Shown: piece by piece, positions 40,159-49,391 of the stretch
Numbering within the stretch: position 1 is the first letter of the stretch
Layout of the letters: each line of letters opens with the position of its first letter
NCBI GenBank assembly: GCA_021531775.1
Contig: JAFBIU010000003.1
Span: forward strand, 116,011-180,010
Reading direction: 5' to 3'
Source of the DNA: Parabacteroides distasonis
Lineage (GTDB): Bacteria; Bacteroidota; Bacteroidia; Bacteroidales; Tannerellaceae
Length of the DNA stretch: 64,000 bases
Program-made: the position numbers and the translations under genes
Notes under the pieces: model-generated
What the model saw: only the letters and a program-made list of their open reading frames with translations
What the model was told of the DNA's origin: nothing
Database searches by the model: none

Positions 40159-42258
40159 ATGAATCGCATCATGAAAACAAATCTTTCTCATTTCTTGCTG
40201 GCTGCTGCCGTAGCCGGATGCAGTCTCCTGGCACAAGCGGACGATCAGAAACAGGTCTATCAATTCGGCAAGCCGCTCTATGGGGCCGCCTACTATTCGG
40301 AATATACGCCCACCGACCGTTTGGACGAGGATATCCGCCTGATGAAAGAGGCCGGAGTGACCGTTGTCCGGGTGGGCGAATCGACCTGGTCGCTCTTTGA
40401 ACCACAGGATGGTGTCTTTGAGTTCGCCTGGATGGACCGTATTCTGGATGCCATGCACAAGGCGGGTATTCAGGTAATCCTGGGAACCCCCACCTACTCC
40501 ATCCCCTCCTGGCTGGCACAGGAGCATCCCGAAGTGTTGTCGCAAACCGTGGATGGCCGACAAAGCTATTATGGCATCCGCCAGAATATGGATATCTACA
40601 ACCCTACCTATCGGATCTATTGCGAACGCATCATCCGACACATGATGGCGCACTTTGCCAAGCATCCGGCCATCATCGGCTATCAAGTGGATAATGAGGT
40701 GGAGGCGAGAGGCATTGACAATCCCGACTATTTCGAAGGCTTCAAGGCCTATATCCGTGAGGAGTTTCAGGGGGATCTGAAAGAACTCAACCGACGTTGG
40801 GGACTGAACTATTGGGGCATGAACATCAACAAATGGGAAGATTTTTACGACCGGAAAGGGGTGACCAATCCCTCCTACAAGGTCTGGTGGGAACGATGGA
40901 ACCGCAAGGTAACCGCCGATTTCCTCAACTGGCAGATCGATCTGGTCAACGAGTATAAACGTCGAGATCAGTTTGTCACCCACTGCTTCATGCCGGGATT
41001 TGCCAACATCGACCAGGTGGAGGCGATGCGACAGATGGAGTATCCCGCCATCAATGTCTATTACACCATGCAGGATGCGCAAGATGGGGTGTGGATCGGC
41101 TATTCGTGCGACTTCATGCGTATGGTGAGCCGTAGCCATCAATTCCTCATCACAGAGACCAATGCCCAGGGTACAGGCTGGTCGAGCCGGGACCAATGGC
41201 CGCCCTACGACGGACAATTGCGCCAAAACATGTATGCATTCCTCTCCGGTGGAGCCAATATGGTGGAGTATTGGCATTGGGCTACACTTCATTATGGACA
41301 GGAGACCTATTGGCGGGGGATTCTCGGACATGACGGACAACCAAACCGGGTCTATCGGGAGTTTCAACGAGGGGCCAAGGAGTTGGAGAAGATCGGCCAG
41401 CAACTGACTAACCTGAAAAAGCCGAATCGGGTGGCTCTCCTGTTCAGTCACGATTCAAAACATGCCCTGGACTTCATGCCTTATACCGATCGGAACCAGT
41501 ATAAAGACAGCTGGATGTATGAGGCTTTGTATAAACAGAACATCGAATGCGACATTCTCTCAGTAGATAAGCCGGAGATGCAGGATTTCTCCGCTTACGA
41601 TCTGTTGGTGGTTCCCTCCCTCTATGTGGCGACAGACGAACTGTTGCAGAAGATCAGTGATTTCGTCAAACAGGGAGGTGAGGTTGTCATGCTGTATAAG
41701 AGTGGTTATACGGATTACGACAATGCCGTCCGTCCTCTCCTGGCACCGGGTCCCTTGGCCGAGGCTTGCGGCTTTACCTATCAGGAGTATTCGTCGATCA
41801 ACCCCCTGCCCTTGCGTGCCAACGATTTGGGTGCTACTGACAATCAGGTATCAACTTGGATGGAGTTCCTGCAACTGAAGGGGGCTCAACCGTTGGCCTA
41901 CGTGGATCATCCCTTCTTTGGTCAATGGCCCTGCATCACGGAACATGCCTATGGCAAAGGACACCTGACCTACATCGGTACGGTTCCCTCGACCGACCTG
42001 TTGGAAAAACTGATTGCCCGGGCGGCAGACCGGAAACAGATTGCTACCATCGAACGTGGCTACCGCTTCCCCATCATCCTGCGGAATGGTGTGAATGCCC
42101 AAGGGAAACAGGTACACTACCTCTTCAACTATTCGGCCGAGCCGAAGAACGTTGTCTATCCGTATGCCGACAGTCAATCCCTGCTGGATGGCCAATCGTT
42201 GAAAAAGGGCAGTTCCGTTCAGATCGAGCCATGGGGTGTGGTAATTGGCGTCGAATGA
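40159..42258 (+). CDS. GH42 beta-galactosidase
   Basis: The 699-aa protein (695 from the second ATG at 40171) has an N-terminal signal with a VAGC lipobox-like end, so it is a lipoprotein or secreted. The catalytic TIM barrel carries the general acid/base in GYQVDNEVEARG (Glu ~181) and the nucleophile in FLITETNAQGTGWS (Glu ~332). Other GH42 marks are RVGESTWSLFEPQDG, TPTYSIPSWL and ANMVEYWHWATLHYGQETYW. The trimerisation/glutamine-amidotransferase-like domain (ALLFSHDSKHAL) and a small beta-domain follow. It hydrolyses terminal beta-galactosides of plant or host glycans. The length is normal. Confidence 0.93.
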   Translation: MNRIMKTNLSHFLLAAAVAGCSLLAQADDQKQVYQFGKPLYGAAYYSEYTPTDRLDEDIRLMKEAGVTVVRVGESTWSLFEPQDGVFEFAWMDRILDAMHKAGIQVILGTPTYSIPSWLAQEHPEVLSQTVDGRQSYYGIRQNMDIYNPTYRIYCERIIRHMMAHFAKHPAIIGYQVDNEVEARGIDNPDYFEGFKAYIREEFQGDLKELNRRWGLNYWGMNINKWEDFYDRKGVTNPSYKVWWERWNRKVTADFLNWQIDLVNEYKRRDQFVTHCFMPGFANIDQVEAMRQMEYPAINVYYTMQDAQDGVWIGYSCDFMRMVSRSHQFLITETNAQGTGWSSRDQWPPYDGQLRQNMYAFLSGGANMVEYWHWATLHYGQETYWRGILGHDGQPNRVYREFQRGAKELEKIGQQLTNLKKPNRVALLFSHDSKHALDFMPYTDRNQYKDSWMYEALYKQNIECDILSVDKPEMQDFSAYDLLVVPSLYVATDELLQKISDFVKQGGEVVMLYKSGYTDYDNAVRPLLAPGPLAEACGFTYQEYSSINPLPLRANDLGATDNQVSTWMEFLQLKGAQPLAYVDHPFFGQWPCITEHAYGKGHLTYIGTVPSTDLLEKLIARAADRKQIATIERGYRFPIILRNGVNAQGKQVHYLFNYSAEPKNVVYPYADSQSLLDGQSLKKGSSVQIEPWGVVIGVE

Positions 42259-42282
42259 ACATACCTATATTATATAAGTAAC

Positions 42283-42318
42283 GAAGCCCCACTCCGGAAA
42301 CGGAATGGGGCTTCATTT
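42283..42318. terminator. Bidirectional terminator between GH42 and prfB
   Basis: GAAGCCCCACTCCG (42283-42296) pairs with CGGAATGGGGCTTC (42301-42314), loop GAAA, followed by ATTTTAT. It serves the convergent GH42 and prfB genes. Confidence 0.8.
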
Positions 42319-42336
42319 TATCTTTCAAGAATGACA

Positions 42337-43459
42337 TCAGGCGGGATTCTCCTCACCACCAAATTCCATCAAATAGGCTTTGATGAAACCATCGATCTTA
42401 CCGTCCATCACGCCATTGACATCGGAAGTCTGGTAATTCGTACGATGGTCCTTCACCCGACGGTCATCGAAGACATAGCTACGGATCTGTGATCCCCACT
42501 CGATCTTCTTCTTGCCGGCTTCCACCTTGGCCTGTTCGGCCATCCGATGTTTCAACTCTTTGTCATACAAGATAGAGCGCAACTGACGCATGGCATTCTC
42601 ACGGTTCTTGGGCTGGTCGCGCGTCTCGGTGTTCTCAATCAAGATCTCCTCCTCCTCACCGGTATAGGGGTCCTTGTATTGGTAACGCAAACGCACACCC
42701 GATTCTACCTTGTTGACGTTCTGTCCACCGGCACCACCGCTTCGGAATGTATCCCACGAGATAGCGGCCACATCCACCTTCACCTCAATCGTATCGTCCA
42801 CCAACGGAGTGACAAAGACAGAAGCAAACGAGGTCATTCGCTTACCCTGGGCATTGTAGGGAGAAACACGCACCAGACGATGCACGCCATTCTCACTCTT
42901 CAGATAGCCATAGGCATAATCGCCTTCGATGTCGATCGTGACGGACTTGATACCAGCCTCATCGCCCTCCTGCAGGTCGGCAATCGAGATCTTGTAGTTG
43001 TTGTTCTCGGCCCAACGCATATACATACGCATCAACATGGAGGCCCAGTCCTGACTCTCCGTACCACCGGCACCGGAATTGATCTTCAGGACACAACTCA
43101 TCGAATCGGCCTCCTGACGCAACATGTTGCGGAACTCCAGGTCCTCGATCAACTGCAATGCCTTGGCGTAAGCCTCATCCAACTCCTCTTCGGTAATGAT
43201 CTCCTCTTTTACATACTCATAGGCCAGCGGCAACTCTTCGGCTGCAGCATGTACCTCGTTGTAGAGCTCGATCCATTTCTTTAGCTCTTTTACCTTTTTC
43301 ATTTGGGCTTCGGCACGCTTGGCATCCTCCCAAAAACCGGGATCCTGCGTACGCAACTCCTCTTCTTCTAACTGGATGGTCTTGCCATCTATGTCAAAGA
43401 TACCCCCTCAGCGCCTGCTCGCGCTCCAACACATTGTGTAGTTGGTCTGATGTAATCAT
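42337..43459 (-). CDS. prfB: Peptide chain release factor 2 (programmed +1 frameshift)
   Basis: The true start is ATG 43459-43457. Codons 1-21 (MITSDQLHNVLEREQALRGYL) lead to an in-frame TGA at 43396-43394. A +1 shift at CTT-TGA-C then continues as DIDGKTIQLEEEELRTQDPG… to the stop at 42337, giving 373 aa. Hallmarks are the GGQ motif in SGGAGGQNVNKVES and the anticodon-like region near SGAGGTESQDWASM. RF2 recognises UGA and UAA stop codons and releases the peptide, and the frameshift is a feedback sensor of RF2 level. The gene has its own -7 box (43495-43502) and ends in a shared terminator. Confidence 0.96.
43393..43408 (-). promoter_or_regulatory. RF2 recoding site
   Basis: AGGGGGTATCTTTGAC on the minus strand: the Shine-Dalgarno-like AGGGGG sits three bases before the CUU-UGA-C slippery stop, identical to the well-known Escherichia coli site. 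It marks a real frameshift, not a mutation. Confidence 0.95.
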
Positions 43460-43494
43460 ATTGATCTGTTTTGTTAATGGATAAATTAAAGTTG

Positions 43495-43502
43495 CAAAGA
43501 TA
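43495..43502 (-). promoter_or_regulatory. -7 box for prfB
   Basis: TATCTTTG on the minus strand, 35 bases before the prfB ATG and just past the stop of the acyl-CoA ligase gene. Confidence 0.55.
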
Positions 43503-43507
43503 CACAA

Positions 43508-45319
43508 TTATTCCTCATACATCGCTCTGATTTCGGCAGCATAATGCTGGGCAATCACGCGACGACGCAACTTCAAGGTATCAGTCAACTCGCCACTCTC
43601 CATCGTGAAGGGCTTGGCCAACAGGGTGAAACGCTTGATTTTCTCGTAAGCTGCCAAGTGGGTCTGACAGGCTTCGATGCGAGCGGCAATAAACCGGTAA
43701 ATCTCCGGATTGGCCAACAACTCCTCGATCGAATTATAATGGATGCCTTGCGACTTGGCATACTCTTCCAACAACGGATAGGCTGGTACAATCAAGGCTG
43801 TCACAAACTTACGTTCATCTCCGATGACTGCTACCTGATCGATATAGAGATCACTCGTCACACTCAACTCGATCGACTGGGGAGCAATGTACTTTCCGTT
43901 AGAGGTCTTGTAGAGGTCCTTGATACGCTCGGTGAAATACAGGGTGTCGCCCTCTAAACGTCCGGCATCACCCGTACGGAAGAAGCCATCTTCGGTAAAG
44001 GCCTTGGCATTTTCTTCCGGCTGGTGATAATACCCCCGCATGACCGTCTTACCTTTCACCAGAATCTCATTGTTGGAAGGATCGATGCGAACTTGCAAGT
44101 CGGGCATAACCTTACCAATGGAACCGATCACATAATGGTCGGCCGGGAAGAAGCAGACTGAGGCTGTTGTCTCACTCAATCCATAACCGTAACGGATGTC
44201 AATATCGACCGAGCGCAAGAACTCGCAAACCGTATCGGACAAGGGGGCACCTGCTACCGGGAAGAATCGTCCGTTCTGCAGGCCCAACACCCTCTTCAAT
44301 AAAGAATAGACCGTCAGCTGATAGAAGCGGAACTTGGCTTCCAAGGCAAAGGGAGGTTTCAAACCCTTGCGTTTGTATTCCAAATGATACATCCGTCCGG
44401 TCTCTATGGCATCCATGAAGACCTTCCGCATGGTGGGTGAAGCATTGTCGATCTTGTCGTGTACACCAATATACACCTTTTCCCAGAAACGAGGCACGCT
44501 ACACATGGCCGAGGGACAGACCTCCTTCAAGGTCTGCTGAATCATCTTAGGATCCTGATTGATGGCAACCTGCGTACCACGCACCAAGCAGACATAGGTC
44601 CATCCACGTTCAAAGATATGGGTCAACGGCAGGAAACACATGGACAAATCCTTGTCCGTCACCTCCGTGATACGAATGGCATGTGTACGCATCGCCTCCA
44701 GGTAGTTGGCATGGGTCAGTACCACACCCTTGGAATTGCCGGTCGTACCGGATGTATAGATAATGGTAGCGATGTCTTCCGGCGAAGCCTGGCTTGTACG
44801 GATCTTGACCGTACTCTCGGCATGGGCATTGTCACCCAACCGGATGAAATCGTCGAAATAGATCGACTGTTTGTCTTCGGGATTCAACCGGACTGCCGGA
44901 TCGAAAATGACGAGCCGCTTCAGAATATCAGGCAATTGGCGTTGTACAATCAAAGCATTGTTATATTGCTGCTGCTCGCCCACAAAGAGCGTATGTATTT
45001 GTGCGTCCTTGACAATGTAGGCAATCTGCTCCGGCGAACTGGTTGCATACATCGGCACATCGGCAATGCGGTTGCCATACGCACCAAAATAGGTAAACAA
45101 ACATTGGGGCATATTTTGCGAATAGACACCAATATTCTCTTGCACACCGATGCCATATTCCGCCATAGCCTTGGCTGTCAGGTTAACTTTTTCCGCGAAC
45201 TCGCGCCAAGAGATCTTTAACCATTTTCCACTTGCGTTATCACGATGACGGAGAGCCGTGCGTGATCCATACTTTTCTGCCTGACGTTGAATCAACTCGG
45301 CGAAATGATAGTACAACAT
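43508..45319 (-). CDS. Long-chain fatty acyl-CoA synthetase (AMP-forming)
   Basis: At 603 aa from MLYYHFAELIQRQ, with the ANL-superfamily motifs in order: ATIIYTSGTTGNSKGVVLTH (A3/P-loop), MCFLPLTHIFERGW, YGYGLSETTASVCF (A5), and FFRTGDAGRLEGDTLYFTER then IKDLYKTSNGKYIAP (A7/A8). Short-form proteins of this type, of about 600 aa, activate long-chain fatty acids to acyl-CoA at the membrane. An in-frame TTG at 45346 lies inside the promoter and is rejected. It is transcribed toward prfB but both have their own promoters. Confidence 0.9.
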   Translation of the reverse strand: MLYYHFAELIQRQAEKYGSRTALRHRDNASGKWLKISWREFAEKVNLTAKAMAEYGIGVQENIGVYSQNMPQCLFTYFGAYGNRIADVPMYATSSPEQIAYIVKDAQIHTLFVGEQQQYNNALIVQRQLPDILKRLVIFDPAVRLNPEDKQSIYFDDFIRLGDNAHAESTVKIRTSQASPEDIATIIYTSGTTGNSKGVVLTHANYLEAMRTHAIRITEVTDKDLSMCFLPLTHIFERGWTYVCLVRGTQVAINQDPKMIQQTLKEVCPSAMCSVPRFWEKVYIGVHDKIDNASPTMRKVFMDAIETGRMYHLEYKRKGLKPPFALEAKFRFYQLTVYSLLKRVLGLQNGRFFPVAGAPLSDTVCEFLRSVDIDIRYGYGLSETTASVCFFPADHYVIGSIGKVMPDLQVRIDPSNNEILVKGKTVMRGYYHQPEENAKAFTEDGFFRTGDAGRLEGDTLYFTERIKDLYKTSNGKYIAPQSIELSVTSDLYIDQVAVIGDERKFVTALIVPAYPLLEEYAKSQGIHYNSIEELLANPEIYRFIAARIEACQTHLAAYEKIKRFTLLAKPFTMESGELTDTLKLRRRVIAQHYAAEIRAMYEE

Positions 45320-45345
45320 ATTGCTTGATTTTAAATGACCCGACA

Positions 45346-45353
45346 AAAGTACA
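45346..45353 (-). promoter_or_regulatory. -7 box for the acyl-CoA synthetase gene
   Basis: TACTTTTG on the minus strand, 27 bases before the ATG at 45319; a full consensus match. Confidence 0.55.
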
Positions 45354-45499
45354 CTTTTCTACTTGAATGTCCGATAGGAGCCGCCTAATTTTTACACACA
45401 ATTGAAGTTTTTGTGCAATTTAGGAGCCTTCTATGCCTATTTTGCAGTTAAAATAGATTAATTACAGTAGTATGTATTGCATAGTATATAAGTAAAGCC

Positions 45500-45507
45500 T
45501 ATTTTTG
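45500..45507 (+). promoter_or_regulatory. -7 box for the padR-pspC pair
   Basis: TATTTTTG with an ATTG about 21 bases upstream. The start of transcription near 45514 rules out the ATG at 45505 and supports ATG 45526. Confidence 0.6.
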
Positions 45508-45525
45508 CATCAAAACTTAAAAGCG

Positions 45526-45855
45526 ATGAATGCAGAGAATGTAAAATCACAGATGAGAAAGGGGATCCTGGAATATTGCATCCTGCTCCTTCTCAAAAAA
45601 GAACCGGCATACACTTCGGACATTATCCAGAAGTTGCAAGAGGCCAAGCTGATTGTGGTGGAAGGCACTTTGTATCCGCTGTTGACTCGTCTAAAAAACA
45701 GCGAGCTGTTGAGTTACCAGTGGATCGAATCGACACAAGGGCCACCCCGAAAGTACTACCAACTGACCGAGAAGGGTGAAGTCTTCTTGAAAGAGTTGGA
45801 AAACTCATGGCGAGATCTCACGGAGACTATCAACCATATTCAAAACAACAATTAA
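45526..45855 (+). CDS. PadR-family transcriptional regulator
   Basis: At 109 aa from MNAENVKSQMRKG, with the PadR winged helix: GILEYCILLLLKKEPAYTSD, then IIQKLQEAKLIVVEGTLYPLLTRLKNSELL (the recognition helix and the EGTLYPLLxRL signature), then the wing GPPRKYYQLTEKG. A short C-terminal dimer helix follows. The next gene encodes a PspC-domain membrane protein 14 bases on, a common pairing in which the PadR protein represses the pair in response to envelope stress. Confidence 0.92.
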   Translation: MNAENVKSQMRKGILEYCILLLLKKEPAYTSDIIQKLQEAKLIVVEGTLYPLLTRLKNSELLSYQWIESTQGPPRKYYQLTEKGEVFLKELENSWRDLTETINHIQNNN

Positions 45856-45869
45856 ATCAGCTATCATAT

Positions 45870-47033
45870 ATGAAAAAGACATTGACCGTCAATTTGGGTG
45901 GACGCGTTTTTCACATTGATGAAGATGCCTACCAATTATTAGATAAATACCTCAGCAACCTGCGGATTCATTTCCGTCAAGAGGAGGGATCGGAAGAGAT
46001 CATGAACGATTTCGAAATGCGTATCTCGGAGTTGTTGGGCGAGCGGATCCGTTTGGGTTATGAAGTGATTACCCTAGAACATGTGGAAGAGGTGATCAAA
46101 CGGATGGGCAAGCCGGAAGAGATCTTCGACGAAGAGGGCAAGCAGGAGAACCAACGTGAACAGGCCGAACAATCCGGTACGTCTCATGAACGCCCGATCA
46201 AAAAGCGTCTGATGCGCGATCCGGACAACCGCATCCTGGGAGGTGTGGCCGGTGGTTTGGCAGCCTATTTAGATTGGGATCCGACAGCCGTTCGTATCGC
46301 CCTGTTCATCTTGATGTTCTTCTATGGCATCACGGTTCCCATCTACCTGCTTTTCTGGTTGATTGTCCCGCAAGCCCGTACGGCTACCGAGAAGTTGCAG
46401 ATGCGGGGTGAGAATGTAACAATCGAGAATATCGGCAAAACGGTTACGGACGGTTTCGAACGGGTATCGAACCATGTCAACGATTACATCAGTTCGGACA
46501 AGCCAAGGTCGCTGTTGCAGAAGATCGCAGATGTATTTGTCATGGTCATCGGCTTCTTGCTGAAATTCATCGGTATTCTGATCGCCATCATCACGTTACC
46601 CATCCTATTGCTGGTAGTGTTTATCCTGTTTGTCGTCTTCTTCGCACTCTTTGCCGGATTGGTGGGTGGAAGCACCAGCTTGCTCTATTCCATTTCTCCA
46701 TTTGGAGGAGATTTGCTGACAGGTACCCCCATTGCCTTATCCATCATGGGTTGTGTCTCCTTGATTCTCTTGATCGGTATTCCGGTGGTCAGTCTGGTCT
46801 ATCTCATTTGCAGTCAGTTCCTGCACATCAAGCCGATGCCCTCTACCGCCAAGTGGGTGTTGTTGGTTACCTGGTTGATCGCCTTGATCCTATGTGGTGT
46901 GTATGTCTATCAGGTGGGTATTCACGGCTGGAGTACACAACCCTGGATTCACCAACTGTTTGACGAGTTTGATCTGATCAAGATGCAAGGGTTAAAAAGC
47001 ATCCGTCTTCTTTGGAATTGCTTGGTTGCCTAA
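45870..47033 (+). CDS. PspC-domain membrane protein
   Basis: The 387-aa protein from MKKTLTVNLGGRVFHIDEDA starts with a ~110-residue cytoplasmic part (LSNLRIHFRQEEGSEEIM, then DFEMRISELLGERI) as in Bacteroidetes PspC proteins. The PspC domain follows (RLMRDPDNRILGGVAGGLAA, YLDWDPTAVRIALFILMFFY), with its membrane hairpin. After a linker there are three or four more hydrophobic segments (LKFIGILIAIITLPILLLVV, VSLILLIGIPVVSLVYLI, WVLLVTWLIALILCGVYVY). The longer frame from 45807 overlaps padR and is rejected. It is probably part of an envelope-stress response. A strong terminator follows. Confidence 0.88.
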   Translation: MKKTLTVNLGGRVFHIDEDAYQLLDKYLSNLRIHFRQEEGSEEIMNDFEMRISELLGERIRLGYEVITLEHVEEVIKRMGKPEEIFDEEGKQENQREQAEQSGTSHERPIKKRLMRDPDNRILGGVAGGLAAYLDWDPTAVRIALFILMFFYGITVPIYLLFWLIVPQARTATEKLQMRGENVTIENIGKTVTDGFERVSNHVNDYISSDKPRSLLQKIADVFVMVIGFLLKFIGILIAIITLPILLLVVFILFVVFFALFAGLVGGSTSLLYSISPFGGDLLTGTPIALSIMGCVSLILLIGIPVVSLVYLICSQFLHIKPMPSTAKWVLLVTWLIALILCGVYVYQVGIHGWSTQPWIHQLFDEFDLIKMQGLKSIRLLWNCLVA

Positions 47034-47057
47034 CAGATATGGTTTGTAATAAAAAAA

Positions 47058-47090
47058 GGTCGCTCCATCCCGGAGCGGCCTTTTTTCGGT
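47058..47090 (+). terminator. Intrinsic terminator after the PspC gene
   Basis: GGTCGCTCC (47058-47066) pairs with GGAGCGGCC (47072-47080), loop ATCCC, followed by six T. An A-run upstream lets it also act on the opposite strand. Confidence 0.88.
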
Positions 47091-47141
47091 TAACAAATAC
47101 AACCTCTGTCATATAGACAGATCATATCTATTTTTTTGTTT

Positions 47142-47537
47142 TTACTTCAAATTCTTTCGGATCTGAGCTGCCACCTCTGCCAATTCATCCGCTGTCATCG
47201 ACAACTTCTTGCCAAAGAAATTCATGTCAGACTCCTTGGTGATCGGTATCAGATGAATATGTGCATGAGGCACTTCCAAGCCCATAACGGCCAAACCGAT
47301 CCGCTTGCACGGAATTGCGGCTTGTTGTGCACGAGCCACCTGTTTGGCAAACGACATCATACGACCTAACATCGGATCGTCAATGTCAAAAATATAATCG
47401 GTCTCCTGTTTCGGAATCACCAACGTGTGTCCGACAGCAACCGGATTGATGTCGAGAAAAGCGAAAAACTCCTCATTCTCTGCAATCTTATGGCAAGGAA
47501 TCTCACCTGCCACAATACGACTAAAAATGGATGCCAT
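47142..47537 (-). CDS. HIT-family nucleotide hydrolase
   Basis: The 131-aa protein carries the histidine triad HAHIHLIPI and the N-terminal SIFSRIVAGEIPCHKI motif of the HINT/Hit-like branch. Members hydrolyse nucleoside phosphoramidates or similar conjugates. It begins 16 bases after the greA stop on the same strand, a conserved greA-HIT arrangement in Bacteroidales. Length and start are typical. Confidence 0.93.
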   Translation of the reverse strand: MASIFSRIVAGEIPCHKIAENEEFFAFLDINPVAVGHTLVIPKQETDYIFDIDDPMLGRMMSFAKQVARAQQAAIPCKRIGLAVMGLEVPHAHIHLIPITKESDMNFFGKKLSMTADELAEVAAQIRKNLK

Positions 47538-47553
47538 CTTCCGTTCCTCCCGA

Positions 47554-48024
47554 TTATAGTGAAATCTCCATGATCTCGAAGTTCATCAAACCCGAGGGTA
47601 CACGAATCTCGACAATGTCTCCGACCTTCTTACCCAACAGACCCTGGGCAATCGGTGTACTGATTGCAATCTTTCCCTCCTTCAAATTGGCTTCTGAATC
47701 AGATACCAACATATACGACATCACCGCATTGTTCTTGACATTTCTGATCTTTACCTTATTCAGAATCTGAACTTCGTCCGTTTTTACACGCGATTCGTCA
47801 ATCAAACGTGCATTGGCAATCAGCCCTTTCAACTGAGCCAATTTTGCTTCCATAATGCCTTGAGCCTCCTTGGCTGCATCATACTCAGCATTTTCCGACA
47901 AATCTCCTTTGTCTCGAGCCTCTGCAATCTGAGCTGAAATTTCCGGACGCTTCACGGTCTCCAGATAGTTGATTTCAGCCATGATCTTGTCATAGCCGTC
48001 TTTTGTCATATAACTAACAGCCAT
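47554..48024 (-). CDS. greA: Transcription elongation factor GreA
   Basis: At 156 aa it has the two GreA domains: the N-terminal coiled coil with the acidic tip GDLSENAEYDAAKEAQ, which reaches the RNA polymerase active site and triggers transcript cleavage, and the C-terminal FKBP-like domain (VGDIVEIRVPSG). GreA rescues backtracked polymerase. It is the first gene of a greA-HIT unit. A promoter and a hairpin with a T-run lie in the upstream leader (48074-48168). Confidence 0.97.
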   Translation of the reverse strand: MAVSYMTKDGYDKIMAEINYLETVKRPEISAQIAEARDKGDLSENAEYDAAKEAQGIMEAKLAQLKGLIANARLIDESRVKTDEVQILNKVKIRNVKNNAVMSYMLVSDSEANLKEGKIAISTPIAQGLLGKKVGDIVEIRVPSGLMNFEIMEISL

Positions 48025-48073
48025 CGTTAATCCTCCTTTTTAATGATTTATACTGATTATTTTAATATGCAAT

Positions 48074-48168
48074 AAAAAAAGAATCCCGACCATAGACTGA
48101 TCGGAACTCTTTCTCGTTATCTTGGATAACACACTGCAAATGTACGCCCTATTTTTGGAATGGGCAAG
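48074..48168 (-). promoter_or_regulatory. greA promoter and leader hairpin (possible attenuator)
   Basis: On the minus strand CTTG (48168-48165), 20 bases, TACATTTG (48144-48137) form a promoter with a start near 48130. The transcript then meets the hairpin AGAAAGAGTTCCGA / TCGGGATTCTTTTTTT (48114-48101 with 48089-48074) before reaching greA at 48024. The hairpin may instead simply terminate the upstream DUF4369 gene. Confidence 0.6.
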
Positions 48169-48210
48169 TTTTAAAGGGTGCTATATAACATATCGATTTC
48201 GTGAACTTTT

Positions 48211-49371
48211 TCACAAAGCCGCTTTCAGTTCATCCTCCAAGCGTGTCGGATCATCGACACGTTTCAGCAAAACACCCTTACGGTTCAGAATGAAAAGGGT
48301 TGGCAATTGCTTTACATTATATAATGCGGCTGCCTGTGAATAGACCGACTGGGGATCCAGCACACACGTCCAAGGCAAATTGGATGCGGCATTCCGCCAT
48401 AAGTGAGCATCACCATCCAAAGAGACTTGATAGATGGCCAGCCCTTTGCTTTCGTATTTCGTAAACAGATCACCCAATGTCATATTCAACGCAGGAGACC
48501 ACTCGGTCTGATAGGCCGTGAAGTTCAAAATGGTCACATGATCCTTGGCTACGTCGGACAACTTGACCGGTACACCTTGCACGTCGGGCAGTTCAATTTC
48601 CAAATGATCAATCTCTTGCGTCACCAAGCTGTCCAAATCAACGGGACGTTGCCCCCGAATGACCTTCAATGACTGTAAGGCCAAGTTATACAGATGCTTC
48701 GAACGCGGACTCTCCGGATAGAAATGGTCGAAGCTGGTAGCCACGGCACCGTATGCCTTCGAGTCGTTCCGATCGTAGAGATCGAAGAACAGCAATCCGT
48801 CGATCTGCTGGAAAAGCGCATAATAGGCTGCAGTGGACATCGGAGCGGCATAAATGTATTTCAATGCCTCTTGCTTATAATTGTTCACCACTTCCAACAC
48901 TTGCTCCGAATAGGATGTATCCGAGATTTGTTTGTTCTCGTATTCTTTACGCAATCGGTTGATAGCCTGATTGGCATCGAGCTGTGCCAACGTAATATCC
49001 TTGATCGCCTTACAATTCTCGGAGCCTTCGACCTTGTAGGAGGTAGCAAACGTACCTGCATCAGCTTCAAACGTCACTGTTTCAGTCGAATCGATTGAAA
49101 AGTTAATCAACTGTCCACCTAAACGGAACCGATAGAAATCGGGAAACTGAGGACGGGGTTTGGTAAACTTAAACCGTCCGGCAGCTGTCAACTTGACTGA
49201 ATCCATCAGTTGAACCGTAGAGACTCCCACATTTTCTAAATACATCACTTGTCCGTCAGCTCCGGATACAACACCTTCCACCGTAAACTCAGATGCTTTC
49301 TGACACGATGCCAAGAGCAGTACGAACATACCACATACCTTTAACAGATGTGAACTTATTTGTCTCATCAC
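48211..49371 (-). CDS. DUF4369 lipoprotein with C-terminal thioredoxin fold lacking CXXC
   Basis: At 386 aa, with a signal peptide and lipobox MFVLLLASC. Residues ~27-125 are DUF4369 (FTVEGVVSGADGQVMYLENV, RFRLGGQLINFSI). A helical middle region follows. The C-terminal TlpA/AhpC-like thioredoxin fold (HVTILNFTAYQTEWSPALNM, AIYQVSLDG, LPTLFILNRKGVLLKR) has TEWSPA where thioredoxins have W-C-x-x-C, so the redox-active cysteines are absent. It has the cis-Pro (QLPT). Members sit at the periplasmic face or surface; this one is probably a non-redox binding or scaffold variant. M2 is an alternative start. Confidence 0.85.
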   Translation of the reverse strand: MMRQISSHLLKVCGMFVLLLASCQKASEFTVEGVVSGADGQVMYLENVGVSTVQLMDSVKLTAAGRFKFTKPRPQFPDFYRFRLGGQLINFSIDSTETVTFEADAGTFATSYKVEGSENCKAIKDITLAQLDANQAINRLRKEYENKQISDTSYSEQVLEVVNNYKQEALKYIYAAPMSTAAYYALFQQIDGLLFFDLYDRNDSKAYGAVATSFDHFYPESPRSKHLYNLALQSLKVIRGQRPVDLDSLVTQEIDHLEIELPDVQGVPVKLSDVAKDHVTILNFTAYQTEWSPALNMTLGDLFTKYESKGLAIYQVSLDGDAHLWRNAASNLPWTCVLDPQSVYSQAAALYNVKQLPTLFILNRKGVLLKRVDDPTRLEDELKAAL

Positions 49372-49391
49372 TTCATTTTTTTAATCCGCGG

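Noticed and set aside
40132..41451. 439-codon open frame on the minus strand opposite the GH42 gene
   Set aside because: It is the antisense shadow of a gene with full GH42 motifs; it has no recognisable domain and His/Ile-rich composition typical of shadows.
43394..43396. In-frame stop in prfB as a pseudogene mutation
   Set aside because: The TGA sits in the exact RF2 recoding site, so it is a programmed frameshift.
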